Shown here piece after piece: positions 58,101-64,000 of a stretch of 64,000 bases of DNA (position 1 is the first letter of the stretch; every line of letters begins with the position of its first letter). The position numbers and the translations under genes are program-made. Under the pieces are notes generated by a model, which saw only the letters and a program-made list of their open reading frames with translations, was not told where the DNA came from and did no database searches. This DNA is from Undaria pinnatifida. Lineage: Eukaryota; Sar; Phaeophyceae; Laminariales; Alariaceae. Where the stretch lies: assembly GCA_012845835.1 (NCBI GenBank), contig JABAKD010000018.1, positions 9,587,759 through 9,651,758 on the forward strand, in the 5' to 3' direction.

Positions 58101-58979
58101 GGCAACTATTGTAGTACCCTTTGGGGTTCGGGAAGGGTGCCCCCGTTGGGGAAGAACACCAAACGCCCGCAGGTCCCGAAGCATGATACCACTCACCAGT
58201 ACTTATTAATAGTACAAAATTTACGGATAAATCGCGACTCGACGACATACCAAAAACTGTTTTTTTCCTTCTCTCCTATCGCGGCCTCACCTGTCCTCTC
58301 CGCTGTCCGAGAACAACCTCGTCAGGGCACAGAAGAACACGAACGCGACAGCAGCCGCGCTCAGCACCGAAGCATTCGCGATCAGGAACAGCGCTCCCTC
58401 TCGTGTAGCCTGAATTAAAAAATTCGATTTGATTTCCATCCAAGATATTCGAGAATAGAGTTCAGTTCTCGACAAAAAATAACGTTTATTTTGTACCAGG
58501 TTTAGGATGAAAAAAGAGCTTTGTGTCGCGCGCGGGAACGGAGTCTGGAACAAAGACAAACGAGACACTAGACTGAACTGTACCAGGTTTAGTGTAGACG
58601 AAAAAGTGTTCGGAACGGGAGAGCGACGAACAAAAAATACAAAAATACGAGTCGAAATAAGAAGCCAGCCGTGTGTCACAGGAACAGCAGCACCAGCAGT
58701 CACCGACGGTCGGAATGAGGCTCGGTGCAACGCACTAAACGAGGAATCTATTCGTGCATAGCGAAGGCCCGGGATGATTGAGACGGAACAAGCTTCTAAC
58801 AGCGGTGTCAGCGCGTGCCCGAGGAGCGGGGGAAAGGTCGCCGTGATCCACTGCTGGTGCGTGTTCCATGAGAGGCAACACGTCGAAAACGTGACCAAAA
58901 TACTGTTCTATACGAGGCATAAGAGGTAGAACCATACCTTTGCCACCAAGGCTTGCAGGTCCTGAGATACCGTGCTCAT
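37031..58979 (-). CDS. HMGR: 3-hydroxy-3-methylglutaryl-CoA reductase, 13 exons
   Basis: Class I HMG-CoA reductase makes mevalonate from HMG-CoA with two NADPH, the committed step of the mevalonate pathway, at the ER membrane. Joining the 13 exons (listed separately) keeps the frame at every junction and gives 632 codons, near the usual plant or protist length. The order is: N-terminal ATG with Kozak-like context at 58979; three hydrophobic stretches (about residues 19-45, 72-92 and 102-127); a linker with acidic end (about 169-217); catalytic domain from about 218. Family motifs are seen: MATTEGCLVAST (catalytic Glu308), [10 protein letters not shown] (402-411), [10 protein letters not shown] (catalytic Lys440), GQDPAQNV (catalytic Asp516), GTIGGGT (550-556) and LVRAHM (catalytic His615). 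No sterol-sensing domain is seen. The tail is Pro-rich. Introns run from 450 bp to 7.9 kb and are full of repeats. It is divergent from RPS27. The assignment is certain; the first two exons rest on phase and membrane character only. Confidence 0.95.
37961..38109 (-). CDS. HMGR: HMGR exon 12
   Basis: Encodes [20 protein letters not shown] and then PGENAQQMA. The donor is GCGAA|GTGAGT, phase 2. Confidence 0.96.
38403..38656 (-). mobile_element. tRNA-derived SINE-like element, copy 2
   Basis: On the minus strand GGTCGGTCGCCCCGGTGGTC opens it and GCACGTACCGTGGTGGGGAG, then ACCTGAGT, closes it. The A-box is partly lost. It lies in HMGR intron 11. Confidence 0.7.
39112..39380. repeat. ~65-bp tandem repeat, about 4 units
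   Basis: Units of the type GGTTATGGTGCATACCGAA followed by A-rich sequence and CACAATC. It lies in HMGR intron 11, just downstream of exon 11. Confidence 0.65.
39483..39674 (-). CDS. HMGR: HMGR exon 11, catalytic Asp
   Basis: Encodes [20 protein letters not shown] and [11 protein letters not shown], with catalytic Asp516. The acceptor is ATATCGCAG|GCG and the donor CTTCTC|GTGAGT (phase 0). Confidence 0.97.
40176..40228 (-). repeat. Decayed copy of the HMGR exon 11 start
   Basis: The minus strand reads AAGGCGATGTTGAAGACCAA, then CATCCAAAAGAG and GTGGGGAGCGCCAT, encoding [16 protein letters not shown] next to the true [16 protein letters not shown]. It lies in intron 10 without a CAG acceptor. 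Confidence 0.8.
40812..40970 (-). CDS. HMGR: HMGR exon 10, catalytic Lys
   Basis: Encodes [23 protein letters not shown] (Lys440) and [11 protein letters not shown]. Two donors lie 6 bp apart (GTGAAG, then GTGAGA). The second gives KTTVK joined to [11 protein letters not shown], which matches the family spacing exactly, so it was chosen. The acceptor GACGAAG|GTG lacks a clear pyrimidine tract. Confidence 0.93.
41490..41755. repeat. GGTAT/GGCAT pentanucleotide tract
   Basis: Degenerate pentamers (GGTATGGTGGGATATGGTGT) beginning near the echo of exon 9 and ending at the exon 9 donor in HMGR intron 9. Confidence 0.8.
41523..41580 (-). repeat. Decayed copy of the HMGR exon 9 end
   Basis: The minus strand reads GTCGAAGGAGGTTCTAGCGG then TCGTCAACCTGTT, against the true GTCGAAGGGGGTTCTGGCTG. 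It lies in intron 9, downstream of exon 9. Confidence 0.75.
41762..41895 (-). CDS. HMGR: HMGR exon 9, NADPH-binding DAMGMN
   Basis: Encodes [20 protein letters not shown] followed by VSK, the dinucleotide-binding motif. The acceptor is CGACAG|GAA and the donor GAG|GTAAGG (phase 0). Confidence 0.95.
42195..42315 (+). mobile_element. C-tailed LINE 3' tail unit
   Basis: CCTGGTCTGTGAAAACCCAA, GTAGGGATGCGAGGGCCTAA, ACGGCCATGCA and GAGTACACCCCCC. It lies just before the LINE fragment. Confidence 0.65.
42330..43125 (+). mobile_element. LINE C-terminal region and C-tailed 3' end
   Basis: Frames in order give [20 protein letters not shown], then (shifted near 42506) [37 protein letters not shown] and PCGTTIE, then (shifted near 42776) [15 protein letters not shown] and [20 protein letters not shown]. 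The C..C..H..C pattern (RPCG to GEC) is the zinc knuckle typical of the end of LINE reverse transcriptases. The 3' tail is AACGGTGCTCCGTCTCGAAA to a C17 run. It sits in HMGR intron 8, antisense to HMGR, with at least two frameshifts. Confidence 0.8.
43185..43260 (+). mobile_element. C-tailed LINE 3' tail unit, short
   Basis: GACGCGAGAGTCCATGGTCG and ACGGCTATGCATGAAACGAG before a C-rich stretch. It ends about 20 bp from HMGR exon 8. Confidence 0.55.
43280..43487 (-). CDS. HMGR: HMGR exon 8
   Basis: Begins [19 protein letters not shown], the highly conserved substrate-binding block, and ends TTTNFG. The donor is TTCG|GTGAGA (phase 1). Three decayed copies of its 5' edge lie in the intron upstream. 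Confidence 0.95.
43555..43890 (-). repeat. Three decayed copies of the HMGR exon 8 acceptor region
   Basis: At 43555-43592, 43690-43733 and 43842-43890 the minus strand repeats ACGACAGGGT.GCCTC.TGGCCAG.(A/G)CC, as at the true junction (43461-43490). They lie in intron 7. Confidence 0.8.
44070..44215. repeat. ~90-bp tandem duplication in HMGR intron 7
   Basis: CAACAAATCAGTTGGGACGC and CGGTCTTATGGAGCACGCCA occur twice, near 44076 and 44165. Confidence 0.8.
44366..44600 (+). mobile_element. Two C-tailed LINE 3' tail units in tandem
   Basis: 44366-44472 (GCCTGGTCGGTGAAAACCAG to a C12 run) and 44510-44600 (GACGCGCTCGGTCCCTG to a C9 run). The second ends about 17 bp from the HMGR exon 7 donor. 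Confidence 0.65.
44617..44748 (-). CDS. HMGR: HMGR exon 7, catalytic Glu
   Basis: Encodes [13 protein letters not shown], then [13 protein letters not shown], and ends MATTE with the catalytic Glu308 as the last codon. The acceptor is ATATAG|GGG. The donor GAG|GTCAGT departs from the GTRAGY form of most other donors in the gene. Confidence 0.95.
45361..45500 (-). repeat. Decayed copy of the HMGR exon 6 end
   Basis: The minus strand has CGATCGATGGAAAACCTCCA then CGTACAG (true: CGATCGATGGAAAACCTCCC, CGTACAG|GTGAAG). The GT donor is lost (CAGTTAAAG). The adjacent intron sequence (TTTGCC.TAGGC) is copied too. Confidence 0.75.
45606..45746 (-). CDS. HMGR: HMGR exon 6
   Basis: Encodes [20 protein letters not shown] and then the [15 protein letters not shown] region. 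This matches the family pattern of a V.GK....LE.KLGD..RA..IRR block. The donor is CAG|GTGAAG, phase 0. Confidence 0.92.
46197..46342 (-). CDS. HMGR: HMGR exon 5, linker
   Basis: The acceptor is TTCCCCTAG|TCA and the donor GAAGAG|GTGGGG (phase 0). It encodes the variable Pro/Ala-rich linker and ends with SSMTDEE, which corresponds to the DEE that opens the catalytic part in HMG-CoA reductases. Confidence 0.85.
47228..48110 (+). repeat. G-run dispersed family, longest copy
   Basis: Full order of blocks with G runs up to 25 (47696-47720 region) in HMGR intron 4. Ends near AGATAATGAGGTGATATCCT. Confidence 0.85.
48295..48440 (-). repeat. G-run dispersed family, inverted partial copy
   Basis: On the minus strand carries CTCATCTTTGCATGCTGTGT and GTGTGTCCTCATGAAGGATG, then GTCGGCGACT. 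It lies in HMGR intron 4. Confidence 0.7.
48785..48954 (-). CDS. HMGR: HMGR exon 4
   Basis: The acceptor is TTTTGCGCAG|GTCC and the donor AAAGGAG|GTGAGG (phase 1). It continues a hydrophobic run ([14 protein letters not shown]) and then a His-rich polar stretch ([13 protein letters not shown]). Copies of its 5' edge form a tandem array in the upstream intron. Confidence 0.75.
48934..49770. repeat. ~96-bp array of HMGR exon 4 acceptor copies
   Basis: GTACGCCATGCACCCGGACC recurs in varied form at 48934 (the true exon edge), 49027, 49109, 49231, 49327, 49423, 49522 and about 49750. Each is followed by CGCCA.AC.CAAG..GCATTT and a G-rich run. Confidence 0.8.
49885..50155 (+). mobile_element. Two C-tailed LINE 3' tail units
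   Basis: 49885-49998 (CCTGGTGGGTGAAAACCCGA to a C7 run) and 50035-50155 (GAGCGCCCAAATGTTACC, GAACGGTGCTCCGTCTCGAA, ATGAGTACTC before C-rich sequence). The second unit ends just before HMGR exon 3. Confidence 0.7.
50189..50362 (-). CDS. HMGR: HMGR exon 3, second membrane segment
   Basis: The acceptor is TACGTCCAG|GCC and the donor ATTTG|GTGAGA, phase 2 at both ends. It encodes a basic, Pro-rich loop and then a hydrophobic helix ([18 protein letters not shown]). A third hydrophobic run begins at its end and continues in exon 4. The intron before it is 7.9 kb, so a missed exon there cannot be excluded. Confidence 0.75.
51290..51845 (-). repeat. G-run dispersed family, inverted long copy
   Basis: The same blocks on the minus strand, from CACTCCAGCTGTGAGATCGA (near 51830) to ATAATGAGGTGATATCAAGT (near 51345), with the G runs appearing as C runs on the plus strand. 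It lies in HMGR intron 2. Confidence 0.85.
52080..52750. repeat. Two related GC-rich blocks in HMGR intron 2
   Basis: 52088-52175 and 52645-52730 share GCCCAT, TCGCG(A/C)GAACACGAC-like sequence, a TC.ATCCTC stretch and GGTGGG.TGC.GCG. Possibly an old duplication of a coding piece; the source is unknown. Confidence 0.35.
53584..54020. repeat. 222-bp tandem duplication
   Basis: Two copies start at 53584 and 53806 (ACGGTAGCTCTTTTACCGCT) and both contain GATGCGACCCATATTCAAAC near their ends. They are in HMGR intron 2. Confidence 0.9.
53982..54374 (+). CDS. Unidentified frame with paired CxxC motifs
   Basis: A 130-codon plus-strand frame inside HMGR intron 2, antisense to HMGR. Its C-terminal half has CRPC and, about 30 residues on, CPTC, spacing like a zinc ribbon, in a mixed and charged context ([18 protein letters not shown]). 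The N-terminal part lies in the 222-bp duplication and is unlikely to be original coding. It could be a transposon remnant, a small gene or chance. Confidence 0.25.
   Translation: MRPIFKHLQIMTHCIYIVQKNICVDLGHPTDEHVQMSTDHKDPTKSEYSVLTKPRNSHDIATTRVDLYSRNIYVSCRPCRSALRKLVRIDYTDARKQSMLPGDTYSDLICPTCAVLTTKLGKPGKRKPGS
54380..56840. other. HMGR intron 2, no gene seen
   Basis: No exon or repeat family recognised apart from single TACCWGGTA words. Short frames such as 55195-55467 have no support. Confidence 0.4.
56845..56933 (+). mobile_element. Short poly(A)-tailed retroposon, copy 2
   Basis: Nearly identical to the copy at 27492, including GCTAAAGCTTTATTTTTCCC and CATCCGCCGGA, with an A10 tail. No clear target duplication. 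It lies in HMGR intron 2. Confidence 0.75.
57280..57605 (-). mobile_element. tRNA-derived SINE-like element, copy 3
   Basis: On the minus strand TAGTCTAGTGGTTACCCTCG (A-box) and GGGGGCTCGAATCCCAC (B-box-like) are followed by GCACGTACCGTAGTGGGGAG and GGATCTGAGT. It lies in HMGR intron 2. Confidence 0.75.
58291..58409 (-). CDS. HMGR: HMGR exon 2, first membrane segment
   Basis: The acceptor is TTAATTCAG|GCT and the donor is GGACAG|GTGAGG (phase 2). It encodes a long hydrophobic helix (about residues 19-45) and ends in an acidic stretch. Phase 0 in and phase 2 out match exons 1 and 3. Confidence 0.7.
58938..58979 (-). CDS. HMGR: HMGR exon 1 (start codon)
   Basis: Encodes 14 residues, [14 protein letters not shown], starting at the ATG at 58979. 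The donor is AAG|GTATGG, phase 0. It is assigned to HMGR because it is the only upstream ATG exon seen whose phase joins exon 2. A missed 5' exon remains possible. Confidence 0.6.
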
Positions 58980-59479
58980 GGTGCCGCTGTCACGCGACGG
59001 CTTTCCTGGAAAGGAGAATTGGAGACGGAGAGCTTCTGCCTCCGTAAGCGACGCCCTGTTCGCGGCGGGTTTCGAAAAGACGTTGGAGGTTGGGAGGGCC
59101 TACGGCGGCGCTTGAGTCCCAAACTTGAAAGTACCTGCTGTGCCTTTACTTGTACACGGAAAATACGGGCGGATTCTGGTCTTCCTGAGCTGATTACTTC
59201 TCTCGGTGCGAGTTGAGCAGGCGGCAGTGGAAGGCTCTGCGAAGTATCCTTCGGCGCTGAGGTTGGGGCCTGGACGCGAGGTTCACAGAGCCGACACCAC
59301 CTGACGTCGGGAGAGCCGCTGCTGTGAGATGAAACGATCGAACTATAAAAAGTGGGGTTTCGAACCTAGCGGCGTCGTCCAATCAGACAAACTACCCCCG
59401 TGCTATTTTTCGTGGTGCCGCGCCCAGCAGCAGCACAGCAGCAGCAGCAGCCGTAGCAGCAGCAGCACCCTTCGCCACC
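58980..59479. promoter_or_regulatory. Divergent HMGR / RPS27 promoter region
   Basis: About 500 bp separate the two start codons, which point away from each other, so promoters and 5' UTRs of both genes must lie here unless further 5' exons exist. A CAG/CAGCAGC run at about 59427-59469 sits in the probable RPS27 5' UTR. No clear TATA box is seen. That the promoter is shared is inference. Confidence 0.5.
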
Positions 59480-59562
59480 ATGCCGGCCGACCTGTTGCAC
59501 CCCACCTCCTCCCACGAGAAAAGGGTACACAAGCTGAAGAGGCTGGTACAGAGCCCCAACAG
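59480..59562 (+). CDS. RPS27: RPS27 exon 1
   Basis: Encodes [20 protein letters not shown] and RLVQSPN, plus two bases. The donor is CAACAG|GTGTGT, phase 2. Confidence 0.95.
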
Positions 59563-62500
59563 GTGTGTGGAGTATAAGTGGTGATCCTGGGTTGCTACAA
59601 CTCGTTAGGATGGATGGAGCAGGAGGAGACCTTTTGATAGCGCGTAGAGCGAACCTGATCGAGTGTGGCATCCTCTATCAAGAAGCGTGCTGTCACGTGT
59701 GATATTAGATTCGGTATGCAGTAACGTGGTGCTCTCGGATTTACCGCAGTACTCGATTATCGCCCTGCTTTCTAATCAAGTTTCGTGACTGGGCATCCTG
59801 CCTTGTTCGTACCAGGTAGCAAACAGAACCTTGTCGAAGAATGATGCTCTTGCTGGTGCTGGGTCCATCCGTACAGTTTGAGACCGTGTGTTGGTCGATG
59901 CTCGAACACTAATGGAGCTAAAGTTGCGCTTAGGCGCGCGCGTAGCACATGCTTAGTTGGTTATAGTGATGCATCCTGGAGTTGAGCGAATGGGTGTCGG
60001 TTGTGGCATGCTCCATTAGTCGCAATGTAGCACTTTCAATAGCTACGTGACAAGACGGGGACGATATGGATAAGCCGAGTTTTGCACGCTGACCCTTTCC
60101 TTCACTGAATTACCGTAAAACTACCGGCGTTCCTACCAAAGGGTAAAATTCAAAAATGTCCCCGAAAGCAACACCAGGAATTCATGTTGTGCTTGCACCG
60201 AAGCCGCTAAAGGAGCCACCGTCATCCCCCGGAGTGTGTACTTTGCTGTATCTCGCTGTTGCGGTCGCGTGACTTTACCCTCCCCCAACTCTAGCTATTA
60301 TGGTGTAGATTAATAGCGTTCATAAACGAACTTACTGCTCCCGTAGACTCGCAATGGTCTTTGTGGTGTACGGAGTACGACGTACGACTATGATATGAGA
60401 ACTCCACCACAAGCACCTGGTTGGGGCACGTTACGCAGAACACACTTCGTATGGAACCTGACAATACATACAACAGGAGGAGTCTACTGGCTCGTGGTAT
60501 CTCTGGTACTTCATTTTCCAGAGGTCGGGTGGCTTCGCGTCGCTGATCCTCGCTCGACATGTACATGACAAATGTTTTGATCACGCGCTTTTGTGTGTAC
60601 CCTTTTGCAAATGCTTCGCTCGTTTCCAGCTTCTTCATGGACGTGAAATGTCCCGGATGCTTCAACATCACCACCGTCTTCAGCCACGCCCAGGTGAGCT
60701 CTCCCACCCGGATGATCATTTCGTAGCATACCCTCCCTCATCATCCATGCTTGCTATTGTGCACGAGCTGGTGTACGTGAACCCAAACACAGTTGACCTC
60801 AGACGTACCACTGCGGACACATGTTTCCCTGATACTGGTTTGAGGTACTGCCGCTTTTTGGAGGCACCGCCGTGTGATGTAACACCCCTGGGACTAAACT
60901 TCAAGTTGATTTGCTCCAACACATACGCAATTGTGGTGTTGGAACATTCTGAAGACCTTTCCGTGGACGCTTCGCTCAGCTTTGCAATGTCCCCGTTGTC
61001 GATAAAATCGTCTTTGAAATTCGTCCAAGGAGACGCGCTGCCTTCCGTGTAATATATACGTTCCCTTTTACGGTATAAACAATATTTCAGTAGTAAGTTA
61101 AAAGGCGAGAAAGGTTGTCGTTTCGGCCTGCCATGGAGAGCTTGCACCAAAACAAGCATCAGCATGAGCGTGCTGGGTGCATGTCGCGCAGTTCGTCGCG
61201 TAGAAAATCGACATGCACACTAAAACACCCATGGGCCCGGTCTGCTTGTTGAGGCCAATGTCATAACGGTATAATATTTTTGCACCCCGTTTGTTTTGGA
61301 CATTTTTTTCTCGTAAAGTCCCGACGGGGTTGATGGGACTTCTGCTGTTGTGACGGAAGGAAGCCTTGAAATCGGGCTGTTAACGACGATGTACGACGTC
61401 CATACACTCCTTTCTCCTTTCCCTCTGTCGACAAGACCTTTGCATGAGAAACCCGAACTCTGACCACGGCGTGGACTCTGTTGTTGTACTCGTATAACTG
61501 GTAGTACTTACCAGGTATTGCTGGACCGGCTTTCGTTCTGTTGGAGTTTACGAGTGTGATACAGCCTTTTTTTTCGGGGAGAGCCATAGGGATGGCATCG
61601 CCAGAGCAAGGACTGGAATTTGGGCAACCCAGTCATTGTTACCCGGTCCCAATTTCGTTATTTCTGGTTGGTTATTTTAAATGAGGCGTCGTTTTTGTTG
61701 GATCTCGTTCGCTGTGCGGAACAACTTTTTTTTTTCCCGAGTATTTTCTTTTTCGTTTTTGCACGAATAACGTGCGGCCGGGATATTTTATATTTTCGAG
61801 TGTACCACATATGCGTCGATATGAGCAAGGCCATGAGTATATGTGGCCTTCCACGTCTTACTGGCGCCGCTCTCTTTAACAGCGATCTTTTTTTTGCTGT
61901 TCTATTATCGCACGAAACTTGTACACGCCCAGGGCCGACCTCGCGGTGTGTCGCTCAAGTCTTGTGATATATTTTTATCGTCTACAGACGAGGAAATCTT
62001 CGCCCGCCATGAGCTCACCTCACTCATTGTCAGTCCTCTACTATTGATGTAGCAGGAATATATTTTGAACGTGAAATTCAGTTCCTGGTTTAGACTACTG
62101 CAGCTCTAACATGGCGGCCAACGAACCCTTGCATACATCGTACCTTACCGTTGACGGTCCAGCAGACCTGGAGTCGACTATTGTTTGAGAGCCGCAGCAT
62201 TGGCAGGCTGGCCTTTTGGCAATTGTCGGAGTTGTCAGCGACTGCGCTCGTCGCAACGACGTACAGACCTGGTACTTTGTAGGTTGTTTTTGCAGTACCT
62301 TTCAGGTGAAGGGAATACACGTTACAGCAGTATATGACAAGCTACCTTGATCGACGCCAAGACAAAGACCGACCTTGTCTTCACCCGTTAAACCCAAAGT
62401 TTGACGACTCGGCTCTTCTACTTCTGCTGTGCATTGCAACTATCAACCCTTTGGGGACCTGTAAAACACGACTACAGCTATATAGATGTGCAACCTCACC

Positions 62501-63530
62501 GTCTAGCGTTAGTTGGCAGCATGAGTAGCTACGCGCGTGGTGTTGCATGTTGTACTTCAAAGTATTGTATTAGTTGTTTGTCGTTGAATTGTACTGGTCA
62601 GTAGCCAAAATAACCATCTCCTAAACCAGCAATTGCCCTTACGTAGTGTCGGTCGATACTTTCCTCGGTTTTCCCCGCTGAGTGCCCAAATTGGTTTATA
62701 TTGTACCAAACGATGTGTGGCTCTCGTATATGCTTCGGCTGCTGTAACCAGCCAACGTGGGTATTATGGCAGCCGACAAGCTTCGGGATGTCTTAGGATT
62801 GGAGGTGGCCTTTTGTGCCCACGGGCCTAACTTCACCTTCGGCATTTGGTGTCGAGAATGTTGGGCGGCTCTGCTGTAGTGGCAATGAAGTGAAGTCAAC
62901 CTTTCGATGCCTACCCTGTGCCTGCGATGATTTATTGTTGTGTAAAACGGTGGCAACACATGTCTTGTTTCAAAGAAGTGGGCTAGTATTCATGAAACAG
63001 GATAGGTACCTTTTTTTGTGACGGTATGAAGGGCGGGAGCGTTGGATACAACGAAGTGTACGAGGCAAACAACGCAGCTACGCGAAGTTGTTGGTTGTTG
63101 GCTTGGCAGAATGATTGTTGCTCGCTACTTCAAATGTTAAAAGACATGAGGATCACCGCCGCACGCTTCGATGTATGTTTCATCTCTGTTTTTTTCTCGT
63201 TTTTTTGCCACCGTGTTTTCTCCACCAGGATGTAGCGTTTGAAACGGGCTAGTCTGGGCGGTGTTAGCTCATTGTTTTCTACCTGATGTTATATGTGTCG
63301 TTGATTTATCTCACCGGCCCGCTTCCCCACGTGTTAGCGTACATGAACCTTCCAGCTCACGTCTACTAATCTTGTCTTTCGTGTGTCCTGGTTCGGTGCT
63401 CACCTTTGTCCCTTTGTTTTTTGGGCAGACTGTTGTTGTATGCGGATCGTGCTCGACGATTCTGTGCCAGCCCACCGGCGGCAAGGCGCGACTGACCGAA
63501 GGCTGCTCCTTCCGCAAGAAGGTCGATTAA
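59480..63530 (+). CDS. RPS27: 40S ribosomal protein S27e, 3 exons
   Basis: A small zinc-ribbon protein of the cytosolic 40S ribosomal subunit. Exons are 59480-59562, 60630-60693 and 63429-63530; introns are 1067 and 2735 bp with GT-AG ends. The 82-codon product carries the family blocks: DLLHP near the N-terminus, KRLVQSPNS at the first junction, FMDVKCPGC (first zinc pair), [11 protein letters not shown] across the second junction, CGSC (second zinc pair) and [17 protein letters not shown] before the stop. All four zinc cysteines are present. Length matches the usual 82-86 residues. A CAG run lies just before the ATG, which sits in a good context (GCCACCATG). Ordinary by sequence; the identification is firm. 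Confidence 0.97.
60630..60693 (+). CDS. RPS27: RPS27 exon 2, first zinc pair
   Basis: The acceptor is TTTCCAG|C and the donor CCCAG|GTGAGC. It encodes [20 protein letters not shown] and Q. Longer antisense reading frames overlap it and are not genes. Confidence 0.96.
60694..63428. other. RPS27 intron 2, no other gene seen
   Basis: Minus-strand frames at 60291-61165, 61261-61587 and 62090-62320 look fairly even in composition but overlap an RPS27 exon or have no family features. Confidence 0.5.
63429..63530 (+). CDS. RPS27: RPS27 exon 3, second zinc pair and stop
   Basis: The acceptor is TTTTTTGGGCAG|ACT. It encodes [20 protein letters not shown], then [13 protein letters not shown] and TAA. 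Confidence 0.97.
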   Translation, partial: TVVVCGSCSTILCQPTGGKARLTEGCSFRKKVD

Positions 63531-64000
63531 GTTCTTCGGCGGCGCCGATAACACGACACCGTCCTGAAAAATAGCTCTTGGTTGACCCACAGGAACTGTC
63601 TCCAAGGGGAGGGAAAGCGGTGGTCGAAACCGTCATCTTCCCCTTGTTGAACATGCACGCCTTTTCCGTTCATTTCGTGGATGACGTAAACAGCCTCGTT
63701 TGCTTCATAGGAGGGAGCAGCAGTCCGTAGCCGTCTGTTGTGAAAGCGGGGAGCGGGTCTACATTCGGCGTGATTTTGGTGGAAGCTTTGTTTCTGTAGC
63801 GACCTATGTGTCGCTTTTGAGACGTGGGTTGCTGTCGACCTGAAGTATATTCAGGGTTTACCTGCTGCTGAAAAAAAATCTGGAGGCTACATCATCCTTT
63901 TTGATTGTTGACTTCTTCGCGTGGACATTGTCGCATTTTTTGCGTTACTGGCCATGACTCTTGAGGGACTCAGCCAACAAGATGCTCAGCTCTGAGCTGC

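Noticed and set aside
60291-62320. Series of minus-strand frames of even composition, first taken for a gene
   Set aside because: RPS27 exon 2 lies inside them on the plus strand, and the minus frames are not joined by good splice sites.
63366-63654. Minus-strand frames near the window end
   Set aside because: Antisense to RPS27 exon 3.
1-64000. CRISPR arrays, bacterial operons, rRNA genes
   Set aside because: None seen; gene structure is clearly eukaryotic and the regular repeats are minisatellites without unique spacers.

Overview
The window is nuclear DNA of a eukaryote, most likely a brown alga (Phaeophyceae) or a close stramenopile relative. This is inferred from intron-rich genes with GTRAGY-type donors, GC-rich exons in repeat-rich introns, a class I (mevalonate-pathway) HMG-CoA reductase, and LINE fragments ending in long C runs. 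Two genes can be rebuilt exon by exon with matching splice phases. HMG-CoA reductase (minus strand, 58979 to 37031) has 13 exons, 632 codons and about 22 kb. Ribosomal protein S27e (plus strand, 59480 to 63530) has 3 exons and 82 codons. They are divergently transcribed from a gap of about 500 bp.

The left third (about 5 to 23.4 kb) is minus-strand coding of low complexity. Gene X (23377 to about 14508) is a huge, mostly disordered protein. It has a basic helical N-terminus, Gly/Val and Arg/Gly tracts, a Gln/Glu/Arg coiled-coil segment and two RVxF-like motifs. Possible upstream exons lie at 31.2-32.3 kb. Gene Y (13648 to 10547, with likely further exons near 8.3 and 8.0 kb) encodes a better ordered protein that I do not recognise. 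At 6-7 kb a decayed, internally amplified relative of the gene X C-terminal part is visible.

The rest is repeats: a TRIM-like element with two LTRs (2715-3723), a three-copy tRNA-derived SINE-like family, a short poly(A)-tailed retroposon with a 7-bp target duplication, LINE 3' ends with C tails, a G-run-bearing dispersed family in at least seven copies, two foldback elements and many minisatellites. The most striking pattern is in the HMG-CoA reductase introns, where decayed copies of the neighbouring exon's splice-site region lie next to the real boundary at five different exons. A 9-bp palindrome-like word, TACCWGGTA, occurs about 30 times more often than expected by chance.

Exon borders come from reading splice consensus, phase and family similarity by eye. 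No alignment was run.
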